Shown piece after piece: positions 10,354 through 19,917 of a stretch of 64,000 nucleotides of DNA. A program made the position numbers and the translations under genes. The notes under the pieces are model-generated. The model searched no databases. It saw nothing but the letters and a program-made list of their open reading frames with translations, and had not been told where the DNA came from. The stretch is from the NCBI RefSeq assembly GCF_000238775.2, contig NZ_AFEJ02000001.1, positions 3,596,001 to 3,660,000 on the forward strand, given 5' to 3'. The DNA is from Acaryochloris sp. CCMEE 5410 (GTDB taxonomy: Bacteria; Cyanobacteriota; Cyanobacteriia; Thermosynechococcales; Thermosynechococcaceae). Each line of letters opens with the position of its first letter. The first letter of the stretch is position 1.

Positions 10354-11340
10354 TTGACTCGCCACTCCCCCCAGCAGGCTCACGATTTTTTACATCAATC
10401 ATCCCTAGGTCTAGCGATTGTCGGCATTGTGCTGATGACACCGTTTTCCATCAACAATTTTCTACAAGGGCGGTATTTACTCGGCGTAGGTGGACTATTA
10501 ATCAATGGGATTTTTGCCTTCAATACCTGGACCATCACGAAGCGCAATTATTACTCTGATACCCTCACCCTGTGGGTACTGGTGCCCATCGTCATCTTCT
10601 TTCTCAACCTGGCATTTATTCAACAGGGGATAATTGGAGTTTTTTGGTGTTATCCCTCTGTTATTGCCTGCTACTTTATGCTGCCAGAGCGAAAAGCCTG
10701 GCTTGCCAACCTCACGCTATTGTCAATCACGTTTCCCATTGCCTGGCACATTATTGAGCCCGCCTTGGCCTTGCGGATGATCTCGACGGTAGTGATGGTG
10801 AGCATTTTTTCCGCGATTTTTGTTCGAGTGATCAATGCTCAACAACAGAAACTCAAGCTTCAAGCCATCACAGATCCACTGACTGGGTTACTGAACCGAA
10901 CGTCTCTCCATGAGACCCTTGAGCAAGCTATCGCCCAAAGTAAGCGGATGGGCATTTCTATGACGCTTGCTTCCCTAGATATCGACCATTTTAAGGCCAT
11001 TAATGATGCCTTTGGCCATGCTACTGGCGACCAAGTGCTGCGGGATATCAGCGGCTTGCTCAAAGAACGATTGCGCCGTGTCGATCAGGTCTTTAGAATT
11101 GGAGGCGAAGAATTTCTGTTGCTCTTTTATGGGTCAGATACCGAGAGTGGATATCTGGTCGCGGAAGAACTACGCCATTTAATTGGAAGCCAACCATTTC
11201 TCCCGGATCATTCCGTAACGGTCAGCATTGGTGTAGCCACCCTACATCCTAAAGAAGACTGGACGACCTGGATGCAGCGAAGCGATGATTATCTCTATCG
11301 GGCCAAATCGGCAGGGCGCAATCAAGTGATGTGCATGTGA
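10354..11340 (+). CDS. Membrane diguanylate cyclase (GGDEF)
   Basis: About five membrane helices (residues 17-155) are followed by a GGDEF domain (about 168-325). The active-site loop is GGEEF. Five residues before it is RRVD, the RxxD inhibitory I-site that binds product c-di-GMP, so the enzyme should be active and feedback-inhibited. The substrate-binding region [12 protein letters not shown] and the metal site [14 protein letters not shown] are intact. The N-terminal sensor is not a named domain that I recognise. TTG at 10354 is the first start in frame; a later ATG at 10435 is an alternative. Confidence 0.92.
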   Translation: MTRHSPQQAHDFLHQSSLGLAIVGIVLMTPFSINNFLQGRYLLGVGGLLINGIFAFNTWTITKRNYYSDTLTLWVLVPIVIFFLNLAFIQQGIIGVFWCYPSVIACYFMLPERKAWLANLTLLSITFPIAWHIIEPALALRMISTVVMVSIFSAIFVRVINAQQQKLKLQAITDPLTGLLNRTSLHETLEQAIAQSKRMGISMTLASLDIDHFKAINDAFGHATGDQVLRDISGLLKERLRRVDQVFRIGGEEFLLLFYGSDTESGYLVAEELRHLIGSQPFLPDHSVTVSIGVATLHPKEDWTTWMQRSDDYLYRAKSAGRNQVMCM

Positions 11341-11366
11341 TCTCTTTTTCCAGGTATAACCAAAAT

Positions 11367-11921
11367 ATGAAACCGCTACGTCATCATTTAACCCGTATCT
11401 GTCTTGTTCTGGGGCTAATTGTTTCCCTAGTTGTGGCTGCCCCTGCAGCTTTTGCCATGGGGGGTGACCCACCGCCTCTGGATCAACCTGCACCCACATT
11501 CACATTGCCTAGCAATACAGGGGATGGGGAGGTGTCATTATCGGACTATCGAGGTCAGTGGGTGGTTTTATACTTCTACCCCCAAGACTTTACGCCAGGA
11601 TGTACTGTCGAAGCCCAACGGTTCCAGCAGGACCTACCGAAATATATCGAGCGCAACACCCAAGTCATTGGCGTTAGCGTTGACTCTGTAGACAGTCATG
11701 CTGAGTTTTGTGATTCTGAAGGCTTGAAATTTCCCTTGTTAGCCGATGAAGATGGCAGTGTGAGTAAAGCCTATGGATCTTGGATGAGCTACTTTTCCCT
11801 ACGGCACACTTATTTGATCGATCCAGAGGGAATTCTGCGACAACAGTACGTCAAGGTGCGTCCTGTGATTCATAGCGAAGAAGTGTTAGCCCGCTTAGAC
11901 GAACTCCAAGCCGCGAGTTAA
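11367..11921 (+). CDS. Exported peroxiredoxin, BCP/PrxQ type
   Basis: This thiol peroxidase reduces H2O2 and alkyl hydroperoxides. DFTPGCTVEAQRFQQ contains the peroxidatic Cys in the PxxxTxxC setting; a second Cys (HAEFCDSEG) lies farther downstream than in typical PrxQ. The ATG at 11367 starts a basic stretch plus a hydrophobic run ending AAFA, a Sec-type signal peptide, so it acts in the periplasm or lumen. An upstream in-frame ATG at 11331 overlaps the cyclase gene and would spoil the signal peptide. The mature domain begins around PLDQPAPTFTLP. Confidence 0.93.
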   Translation: MKPLRHHLTRICLVLGLIVSLVVAAPAAFAMGGDPPPLDQPAPTFTLPSNTGDGEVSLSDYRGQWVVLYFYPQDFTPGCTVEAQRFQQDLPKYIERNTQVIGVSVDSVDSHAEFCDSEGLKFPLLADEDGSVSKAYGSWMSYFSLRHTYLIDPEGILRQQYVKVRPVIHSEEVLARLDELQAAS

Positions 11922-11940
11922 ACCAAAACCCTAATGCACA

Positions 11941-11972
11941 AAAAAAACGCCCCCTTTCGGGGGCATATTTGT
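11941..11972. terminator. Bidirectional rho-independent terminator
   Basis: GCCCCC (11949-11954), loop TTTC and GGGGGC (11959-11964) form a strong hairpin. On the minus strand it is followed by a run of T (the A-run at 11941-11947), so it best fits the end of petH. On the plus strand the T-tract is weak, but the hairpin also follows the peroxiredoxin gene. Confidence 0.85.
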
Positions 11973-12108
11973 TGGAATGCACGTATTGGGTTGATGACGA
12001 CCCAACGCGCTAATGAGGTTTAAAGGGTTTGCTTATCTCTGGAATTAAAGATATCAGTCAAAAGTGAAGATATCGCGAATGCCAAAGAAATGATTAATTG
12101 ACCTCACT

Positions 12109-13071
<963 letters not shown>

Positions 13072-13323
13072 CTAGGAGTATTCATTGGATCCCATTGTCG
13101 CTATCGGTACAATTTCCAAGAGTCTTTAGATTTCTGGTCGAAGTGATCAATCATTCAGTTTGGGTGATCTGGCGTTGGAAAACTGAGTGTTTCAAATTTT
13201 CCAAGGACCTGATCACTGATCTCGAATACTGCCTTTTTGCAGGTAAAGCTGTGTAAAAAACAGTATTCCTTATGCACAATGGGCAAAGGGTTAGCACATA
13301 TTCAACTAGAGCAGGCTTACACT

Positions 13324-14625
13324 ATGAAACTCCAGCACAAAAAGTATTGGCTACAACCTGGACTGTTGTGCTTGATTCTCTCCATATCTAGTGCGTATCA
13401 TTGGATGACCAGTCAAGGTGCAGAACTAGATGTTTCCCCTTCTCTGACTGCACCAGCACCGCTTACGGCTTCACAACAAAAAGGCTATCTCAAAGCTCAG
13501 AAACGGATTCAAGCTGCCCACGAGACAAAAGCGACAACCCTAGATCTTCAGGGGTTAGGTTTGGCTGAACTCCCACCAGACATTGGTCAATTGCGACATG
13601 TTCAAATCATCTACCTTGTGGGCAATAGCTTACAAACGCTACCACCCGAGATCGGGCAGCTCAAACAACTCAAAACCCTCAATCTGTCTGGCGGCAACCT
13701 CAATCGCCTGCCTCCAGAAATAGGTCAGTTGTCGAATTTGCAGTCGCTAAACCTCTATAAGAATCAGCTCAGAACCCTTCCACCCGAAATCGGGCAGCTT
13801 AAACAACTCCAAAGGCTGGATATTCGCAATAATCGGTTGAGCGCTCTACCCCCAGAGATTGGAGGCTTACAGAACCTAAAACGACTCACTCTGCACCACA
13901 ACCAACTCAAGACTCTTCCACCAGAGATCGGTGAACTCAAAAACTTACAAAAATTAGCGGTTGATTACAATCAACTACACCGTCTGCCTGTGGAAATCGG
14001 TCAACTTGAGAATTTAGTGTCCTTAGGCCTGCCATACAATAAACTCAAGCATCTGCCGGTCAGCATCGGTCAACTGAACAACCTTCAAGTGTTGGGGCTC
14101 AATTTCAATCAGTTAACACATCTGCCACCAGAAATTTCACAACTGCACCGCTTAGAAGTACTGAGTCTAACGAGCAATAAACTGCAGCGTTTCCCCACTG
14201 AGATTATCCACCTGACCAATCTGGAAGTCCTTCACCTGGGTGCTTCACCAGAAAGCTTGGCATTTAGTGTGCAATTTCACCTCAAGGAAGAATATGCAAC
14301 TACCTTCAACCAAGTCAGTTCACTCCCTCCCGAGATTGGCCAACTCACTCAGTTGCAGGATCTTAACCTTGGATCTTGTACGTTGCTTAATCTACCCCCC
14401 GAAATCGGCCAACTCGTTAACCTACAAATGCTAGGCCTCAGTAATAACGGACTGATGAGCGTACCTCACGAGATCGGCAGACTCGCTAACTTACAGGGAC
14501 TAGAGCTAAGTTATAACCAACTGAAAAGCTTACCTCCCGAGCTGAAAGCACTCACACGCCTAGAGTATCTAAATTTGTCCAATAATCCTTTACCCGCTGA
14601 AGTGATGAAACAACATCAGCAATAA
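13324..14625 (+). CDS. Exported leucine-rich repeat protein
   Basis: The protein has a basic N-terminus and a hydrophobic helix (LLCLILSISSAY), then a linker with QKGYLKAQKRIQAA. About 14 LRR units of 23 residues follow, of the form LPPEIGQLxxLxxLxLxxNx. One unit (near residue 300) carries an insertion of about 20 residues (from ASPESLAF). This repeat type is the same as in plant intracellular Ras-group LRRs and bacterial adhesion-like proteins. ATG at 13324 is preferred; the frame extends upstream to a possible start at 13237. No partner is known, and a role in protein-protein contact outside the cytoplasm is inferred. Confidence 0.85.
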   Translation: MKLQHKKYWLQPGLLCLILSISSAYHWMTSQGAELDVSPSLTAPAPLTASQQKGYLKAQKRIQAAHETKATTLDLQGLGLAELPPDIGQLRHVQIIYLVGNSLQTLPPEIGQLKQLKTLNLSGGNLNRLPPEIGQLSNLQSLNLYKNQLRTLPPEIGQLKQLQRLDIRNNRLSALPPEIGGLQNLKRLTLHHNQLKTLPPEIGELKNLQKLAVDYNQLHRLPVEIGQLENLVSLGLPYNKLKHLPVSIGQLNNLQVLGLNFNQLTHLPPEISQLHRLEVLSLTSNKLQRFPTEIIHLTNLEVLHLGASPESLAFSVQFHLKEEYATTFNQVSSLPPEIGQLTQLQDLNLGSCTLLNLPPEIGQLVNLQMLGLSNNGLMSVPHEIGRLANLQGLELSYNQLKSLPPELKALTRLEYLNLSNNPLPAEVMKQHQQ

Positions 14626-14637
14626 CTACTCTTGGCG

Positions 14638-15474
14638 TTATAAGAATTTAGGTCGTTCTGCCTGAGTTTGATTCAAAAGATCTTCTAAAGCTGACCAGTC
14701 TGACCGTTCAATAACATCTGTAAGCTGATCGAGACTGTGGCGGTATTGGTGGAGCGATCGCAACAGTTCTTCCCGGTTGTACTGAGCCATCATGCAGCCC
14801 AGTTCCGGGTTGCCACCCCCCACGCGACTGGTATCTCGAAAGCCAGAGCTGGCAAAAGATTGGGCGAGTTGTAGAATCTCTGAATCTGCTTCACTTAAGC
14901 AAGCGGTAATTAAAGCTGCACTAGTCATTTTAGGCAGGTGGGAAATCCACGCCACCGCCCGATCATGAACCGTAGGCGAGCATTCATGGAGGTTGCAATC
15001 TAGCTGGCTGACTAGCTCTTTCATCGTCTCGATCACATCGGCTGGCGTTTCAGCCGTCGGCGTCAGGATATAGGGATTTCCTGCAAAAAGTCGGGACTGG
15101 GCTGCATGAATACCCGTTTCTTCGCTGCCCGCCATGGGGTGGCCGCCAATAAAGCAGGGCCATAAGGGGGTTAAGCGTTTCACCACGGATCCTTTGACAG
15201 AGCCGACATCTGTGAGAATCGCATTTTGAGACAAATGAGGAATTAAACGGGCTGCGATCGCATCTATCACACTCACCGGGGTACAGATAAACACGACATC
15301 CACGGGAGCCAGAGAAGTGAGATCGCCACTGGCAACATCGACAGCTCCCAGTTTGACGGCATCCTCACAGGTTTGGGGCTGGCGACTCACGCCTAGCACT
15401 TTATATCCCAAGGCCCGGAAATCATAGGCCAAGGAACCACCAATTAAACCGAGGCCAACGATGCCAATGTTCAT
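14638..15474 (-). CDS. tyrA: Arogenate/prephenate dehydrogenase
   Basis: TyrA makes tyrosine (or 4-hydroxyphenylpyruvate) by oxidative decarboxylation; cyanobacterial enzymes usually act on arogenate. The N-terminal dinucleotide fold is GIVGLGLIGGSLAYDF. GGHPMAGSEETGIHAA holds the catalytic His region, and an all-alpha C-terminal domain follows. The ATG at 15474 overlaps the TGA of the upstream gene (ATGA), so it is chosen over the frame start at 15546. The protein is 278 aa with no ACT domain, normal for the group. Confidence 0.95.
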   Translation of the reverse strand: MNIGIVGLGLIGGSLAYDFRALGYKVLGVSRQPQTCEDAVKLGAVDVASGDLTSLAPVDVVFICTPVSVIDAIAARLIPHLSQNAILTDVGSVKGSVVKRLTPLWPCFIGGHPMAGSEETGIHAAQSRLFAGNPYILTPTAETPADVIETMKELVSQLDCNLHECSPTVHDRAVAWISHLPKMTSAALITACLSEADSEILQLAQSFASSGFRDTSRVGGGNPELGCMMAQYNREELLRSLHQYRHSLDQLTDVIERSDWSALEDLLNQTQAERPKFL

Positions 15475-15758
15475 CCTGCCAAACTCATAAACTCTATGCG
15501 GGGAATCAGAGGATCTTTTACCATACCGATGCCTTGAAATTGCCAACGGTCCATAATTCCTCGTAGTTGGCTTTTACCAATCGATTCGACACTAAACTTA
15601 GAGGCGGCGGCTTGAGCATGGGTATTGAGATAGCTGAGGGCATCATAATGCTCAGGGAACAGCAGCAAATAGCACTGGGTCGTGTCTGGGTCAGGCCGAG
15701 CAGCTAAATAATTGCCATCGGCCCGAGAGCGGAGCGTGTAGTAGAGGGCAGTGTTCAT
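15471..15758 (-). CDS. Conserved hypothetical protein
   Basis: This is a 95-aa soluble protein starting MNTALYYTLRSRADGNYLAAR. I do not recognise a named domain. It contains several aromatic residues and a C-terminal PRIEFMSLAG, and has no membrane segment or signal peptide. It overlaps tyrA by 4 nt (translational coupling) and follows the WD40-permease gene by 4 nt, so all three are probably on one mRNA. Confidence 0.75.
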   Translation of the reverse strand: MNTALYYTLRSRADGNYLAARPDPDTTQCYLLLFPEHYDALSYLNTHAQAAASKFSVESIGKSQLRGIMDRWQFQGIGMVKDPLIPRIEFMSLAG

Positions 15759-15762
15759 GGGC

Positions 15763-17640
15763 TTAATTCAGATTACTGAGCTTAATGCGCGGATCGACGA
15801 CGGCTAAGAGGATATCTGCCAGTAGGTTGCCCACAATCAGCATCACCGCTCCCATCATCAACCCCGCCATCACCAAATACAGGTCTTGGGCTTGGACGGC
15901 CTTGAGCAAGAGCTGCCCCAAGCCGGGCCAGTTGAAAAAGAACTCAGCAATAAAGGCACCCCCCAGTAAACTGGAAAATTCAAACCCCAACAGGGTAATC
16001 AGGGGATTGACGGCATTGCGCAGGGCATGGGTATAGATCACCTTATTTTCTGGTAAGCCTTTGGCCCGGGCCGTTTGAATATAGTTTTGGCGGAGGACAT
16101 CCAGCATATTGCCGCGCGTGATTCGTTGTAGACCCGCAAATCCCGTGACGCTGAGGGCCAACGTCGGCAGAATCATATGCCAGCCCACATCCAAAATTTT
16201 GCCGAACCAGTTGAGATCCGCATGATCGATGCTGGTCATATCACCTACGGGAAACAGGGGCGTACTCTGAGCCAAAAATAGCAGCAGTAAGGCGGTGATA
16301 AAGCTGGGAAAGCCCTGGCCGATATAGCTGAAGATACGGAGAATGCGATCGCTCCACTGATTCTGATTCACTGCCCCAACAATCCCCAAGGGAATGGCAA
16401 TGCTCCAGTTAATCACTAGAGAGGCAATGGCCAACAGCAGGGTATTGGGAATCCGCTCCCAAATTAAAGCGGTAACGGGGCGCTGATAGCTAAAGCTTTC
16501 GCCAAAATTCCCTTGATAAACCTGTCCCCAGTGGCCTTTCCAGATCTGAGATAAATCAAAGGTAAAAATATTTTTGAGCCAGAGGCCATACTGCTTAATT
16601 AAAGACCGATCCTTTTGCCACACCTGCACAGACTGATCGGCATTGATCAGGACCAATCGTTCCCCATTATCGGCAAACTGGAGCCCTTTGAGAGGGCCTT
16701 GCTTACCTTCGAAATTTCCCAAAGGCTGATTCTCGTTTTGGGACCATAGGCGCACCGTTTTGCCAGCGCTGGTGGCAAAGGTGGTTCGATCCGGACTAAA
16801 GGCAGCTTCAGTGATGGGTTGAGAATGGAGTTGATTTAAATCCTCCGTTTTCAGAGATTTACCCTCTAAATTCCATTGCTGCCAGGTCTGATGATTGGCA
16901 ATGGTATTGAGCACCAGCCCGTCTGAATTTTGATTAAATTGTAGGGCCGTAATCGCCCCTTTATGGGTCAAGGTTTGCTGGAGGGTGCCAGAAGTTTTCC
17001 ACAGGCGCACCGTTTTATCCCCACCGCCAGAGGCTAAAAGACTACCGTCTGGACTATAGGCCAGAAAAGAGATTGAGCCTGCATGCCCTGTCAAAGTTTG
17101 AAGGAGACCCCCTTCAGTTTTCCACAGGCGCACCGTTTTATCCTCACTCCCGGAGGCCAAGGTTTTCCCATCACTACTAAAGGCTAAACTTGTGACCGTC
17201 CCTTGATGACCTTCTAGGGTATTTACCAGGGTGCCATCGGCTTTCCAGAGCTTGATGGTTTGATCCGCACTACCGGACGCGATCACCTCGCCATCGGCAC
17301 TAAACGCGAGGGTGGTAATCGCCCCTTGATGACCTTTTAGGGTCTTGAGAACAGTACCCTGGTCATCCCAAAGGGCAACGGTATTCGCCTCCCCGGTCAG
17401 GATCTGGCTGCCATCGGGCTTGATGGCTACGGCGGTAATGTCTTTGGCGGCAAATGTGGTTACGGCACTGCGATCGCCCCAGGTATTGCCCAACCCAAAT
17501 TCTTGGCGCAGCTCTTCTAGACGCTCTTGCGACATCTGGGGATTATTTTTGAATTGATCGAGGTAGTCCCCAGGGGCTAGATCGACAATATAAAAAGTCA
17601 ATAGCGACGCCAAAAATAGGGTGATCAGACCTTGAAACAC
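15763..17640 (-). CDS. Peptide-type ABC permease (DppB/OppB) with WD40 propeller inserted after TM1
   Basis: Residues 1-50 are TM1 and the start of a DppB-type periplasmic loop (LAPGDYLDQF, LRQEFGLG). Residues about 62-345 form seven WD40 blades, ending at VALWDD, IKLWKAD, VRLWKTE, VRLWKTS, WQQWNLE, VRLWSQN and VQVWQKD. Residue 345 onward resumes the loop (NFGESFSYQRPV) and five more helices with the coupling motif ARAKGLPENKVIYTHALRNAV. Without the propeller the length is about 340 aa, normal for DppB. By family topology the propeller would face the periplasm. GTG at 17640 is the only start in frame, but the codons just upstream still read YTIKR, typical of a permease N-terminus, so an unusual start is possible. 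No ATPase or binding-protein gene lies nearby. Confidence 0.9.
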   Translation of the reverse strand: MFQGLITLFLASLLTFYIVDLAPGDYLDQFKNNPQMSQERLEELRQEFGLGNTWGDRSAVTTFAAKDITAVAIKPDGSQILTGEANTVALWDDQGTVLKTLKGHQGAITTLAFSADGEVIASGSADQTIKLWKADGTLVNTLEGHQGTVTSLAFSSDGKTLASGSEDKTVRLWKTEGGLLQTLTGHAGSISFLAYSPDGSLLASGGGDKTVRLWKTSGTLQQTLTHKGAITALQFNQNSDGLVLNTIANHQTWQQWNLEGKSLKTEDLNQLHSQPITEAAFSPDRTTFATSAGKTVRLWSQNENQPLGNFEGKQGPLKGLQFADNGERLVLINADQSVQVWQKDRSLIKQYGLWLKNIFTFDLSQIWKGHWGQVYQGNFGESFSYQRPVTALIWERIPNTLLLAIASLVINWSIAIPLGIVGAVNQNQWSDRILRIFSYIGQGFPSFITALLLLFLAQSTPLFPVGDMTSIDHADLNWFGKILDVGWHMILPTLALSVTGFAGLQRITRGNMLDVLRQNYIQTARAKGLPENKVIYTHALRNAVNPLITLLGFEFSSLLGGAFIAEFFFNWPGLGQLLLKAVQAQDLYLVMAGLMMGAVMLIVGNLLADILLAVVDPRIKLSNLN

Positions 17641-17678
17641 CCGCTTAATGGTGTACCCGAGGAGTTCGCTACCGATAA

Positions 17679-18191
17679 CTAGTACTCCACCAACACATTA
17701 ACGGAACAATCGGGCAGCTTTTGTCGCCCTGCTAAGCCCGTCAGCTCGATAATAAACCCAAATCCGACCAGCGTGCAGCCTAGGGGTTCGAGAAGCTGAG
17801 CCGTTGCCGCAGCCGTCCCTCCGGTGGCGAGGAGGTCATCCACAACCAGCACGCGACTACCTGCAGGACAAGCATCTTGGTGAATTTCCAGGCGATCAGT
17901 GCCGTACTCCAGTTCATATTCTTGGGCATGGATGGCGGCAGGGAGCTTGCCGGGTTTGCGAACCGGGACAAAGCCAGCCCCAAGTTGATAGGCCAACGGG
18001 GCACCAAAAATAAACCCCCGCGACTCTATCCCCACCACATAATCAATGGATTGATCACTATAATCATCCGTAAATTGATCGATGACATAACGAAGACCAT
18101 CAGGATTTTGCAACAAGGTCGTAATGTCCCGAAACAAAATGCCAGGCTTGGGAAAATCGGGAATATCGCGAATCAGTGATTTGAGATCCAT
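17679..18191 (-). CDS. apt: Adenine phosphoribosyltransferase
   Basis: Apt salvages adenine to AMP with PRPP. The protein shows the N-terminal [19 protein letters not shown], the family hood [14 protein letters not shown], and the PRPP loop [19 protein letters not shown] at 18191 (MDLKSLI) matches the usual start; an in-frame ATG at 18212 would add seven residues. Its stop lies 38 nt before the WD40-permease start, so the two may be cotranscribed. Confidence 0.96.
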   Translation of the reverse strand: MDLKSLIRDIPDFPKPGILFRDITTLLQNPDGLRYVIDQFTDDYSDQSIDYVVGIESRGFIFGAPLAYQLGAGFVPVRKPGKLPAAIHAQEYELEYGTDRLEIHQDACPAGSRVLVVDDLLATGGTAAATAQLLEPLGCTLVGFGFIIELTGLAGRQKLPDCSVNVLVEY

Positions 18192-18479
18192 AGGGGTTGT
18201 GATTTTACGCAAGGTGAACAGATGGGATGACCTTTTATCCTGATTAAAGGACAGGGGACGGTACGTCAGAAATCGTACACTAATGTGGTTGACAATCTGG
18301 ATGGCTCCCGCTGATTCCCTCTAATACCCTGCCAAATCAGGCCGGGTTGGGTGTGAACTTTTAGAGCAACGCATCGTCGAGGGGCTTTTTCGGGCAGTCT
18401 AGATCTGGATGCCAATGCTAAGGTTTCTTCAGCCGTTGATTCAAAATCTCTTCCGTATTCTTGTCGTAATGGATTCGTA

Positions 18480-19085
18480 ATGCAAGCCGATAGCCCCACT
18501 GAACAATTTACTTCCCCTATTCTGAAGGCGTTGCCAGACCCAGATGTCCCTGCCCAGGTCTGTCCGCGACGAACCCGAATTCAGCTCGATTTTGTGTTGC
18601 TGGCCATCGAAGCATTAGACCTCTATGCCTCGGAATTAATGTTGATGAGCTTGGAAGAACTGCAGCTCCAAGATGTGATCGAAAATCGGGTGGACTTTTG
18701 GCAGTCTCGCAATACCAATCCCCTACGGCGCTCTCATCAGCGCGACTCCCTGAGCTTAGATAAAGCCAAAGCCTTGGTGGCCGTAGGATGTCACATCGCT
18801 CGTCGCCAAACCGCCCAGGTCCGACAGCTTTTAAATGTACAGCGGCAACTCGCTGAGAAACAGCTGACGCCCGATCACAGTGTGCCGTTAGCCAATTATT
18901 TAGAACGATTTCGCCGTCATTTCCGCAGTCGGATGAATCCCAATCGTACGGCTATTGCGGCTTACAAAGACAATGACCGGCTGGATGAGCTGGCTTTGAG
19001 TCTGCTGGAACAAGTGCTATTTTGTACCGGAACAGCCGGAATGGAACGATTTTGGTCTAGTCTGTTTGATGGAGAAGTGGCCTAA
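18480..19085 (+). CDS. DUF3038 protein
   Basis: The 201-aa soluble protein has the DUF3038 core RIQLDFVLLAIEALDLYASE and later DSLSLDKAKALVAVGC. The family is known only from cyanobacteria and has no assigned function. It is followed after 5 nt by a DUF4335 gene; as I recall the two families are usually neighbours, which supports a shared process. The ATG at 18480 is the first in frame. Confidence 0.88.
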   Translation: MQADSPTEQFTSPILKALPDPDVPAQVCPRRTRIQLDFVLLAIEALDLYASELMLMSLEELQLQDVIENRVDFWQSRNTNPLRRSHQRDSLSLDKAKALVAVGCHIARRQTAQVRQLLNVQRQLAEKQLTPDHSVPLANYLERFRRHFRSRMNPNRTAIAAYKDNDRLDELALSLLEQVLFCTGTAGMERFWSSLFDGEVA

Positions 19086-19090
19086 CCCCA

Positions 19091-19870
19091 ATGACCATCC
19101 AACGCCCATTTATTCTGCCCAACTGCACCCTCAACCTCGAAGGCATTAGTAACTCAATCACAGATGCCGCCCTCGGAGAATCCTTAGATGTGCTCCTACG
19201 TCTAGAGTGCCAATTTGGGGATTTAAAAAAACCCCTGATCGGCGGTCTGGATCTGCTCAATAGCCTGATTCAAGCCACGAATCAATGTACTCAATCCTGG
19301 ATGAGTGGTGTCCCCCATCGTCGCTTGGCAAAGCTGAACCAAGATCAGTCTGCGGTTCACCTGTTACCCAAGGAAGAAGATGGGTTTGAACTGACCATTC
19401 CCTTAGAACTCCTCAACGAAGCCCCCAGCGATACCGACGATCCAGTGCGAGTGGGCTTAACCACGATCCAGCTGTTTGATCTCGTGGAAGCCTTAGATCA
19501 ACTCTTGGCCGATCAACAAACCCTGCCCAATCTATCCCTGGCTGTACGACCCTTGTCTCGCTCAGAAGCAGTGTCGGGCCAAGCCCTGCAAAAATCCACG
19601 TCTGCCGTATTGGGTGCAGCCAGTGTTGCGATCGCAGCCTCGATCTTCTACCTCCTACCCGTTCCCAAAGCCAGCCCACCGCCGAAGGATCCTCCTAAAA
19701 CCGCACCCACCAGCACAGAAAGCCCCGCACCAGGGACCGCACCTCCTGGCGTTCCACCAATACAGGTCTCCCCCTCTCCAGGTGAATCCCCTGCCGCCTC
19801 TCCCAGTCCGGAGAATACGGAGGCATCGCCAAGTCCAGAGGCTTCGCCCGAACCAGAAGCATCTCCTTAA
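19091..19870 (+). CDS. DUF4335 protein with Pro/Ser-rich tail
   Basis: The 259-aa protein starts MTIQRPFILPNCTLNLEGIS, the conserved DUF4335 N-terminus. One membrane segment follows near residue 180 (AVLGAASVAIAASIFYLLPV), and the last 65 residues are a low-complexity tail of Pro, Ser, Ala and Glu. Topology suggests a cytoplasmic N-domain and an exported flexible tail. Function is unknown. It forms an operon with the DUF3038 gene. Confidence 0.87.
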   Translation: MTIQRPFILPNCTLNLEGISNSITDAALGESLDVLLRLECQFGDLKKPLIGGLDLLNSLIQATNQCTQSWMSGVPHRRLAKLNQDQSAVHLLPKEEDGFELTIPLELLNEAPSDTDDPVRVGLTTIQLFDLVEALDQLLADQQTLPNLSLAVRPLSRSEAVSGQALQKSTSAVLGAASVAIAASIFYLLPVPKASPPPKDPPKTAPTSTESPAPGTAPPGVPPIQVSPSPGESPAASPSPENTEASPSPEASPEPEASP

Positions 19871-19917
19871 CTTCTTTTCCTACCTATTAAAGCTGCACCT
19901 ATAAATTCGCGAGCGTC

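Noticed and set aside
17679-18191. Apt as the natural partner of the WD40-permease
   Set aside because: The 38-nt gap allows cotranscription, but purine salvage gives no functional link to a peptide-type permease; treated as chance operon neighbours.
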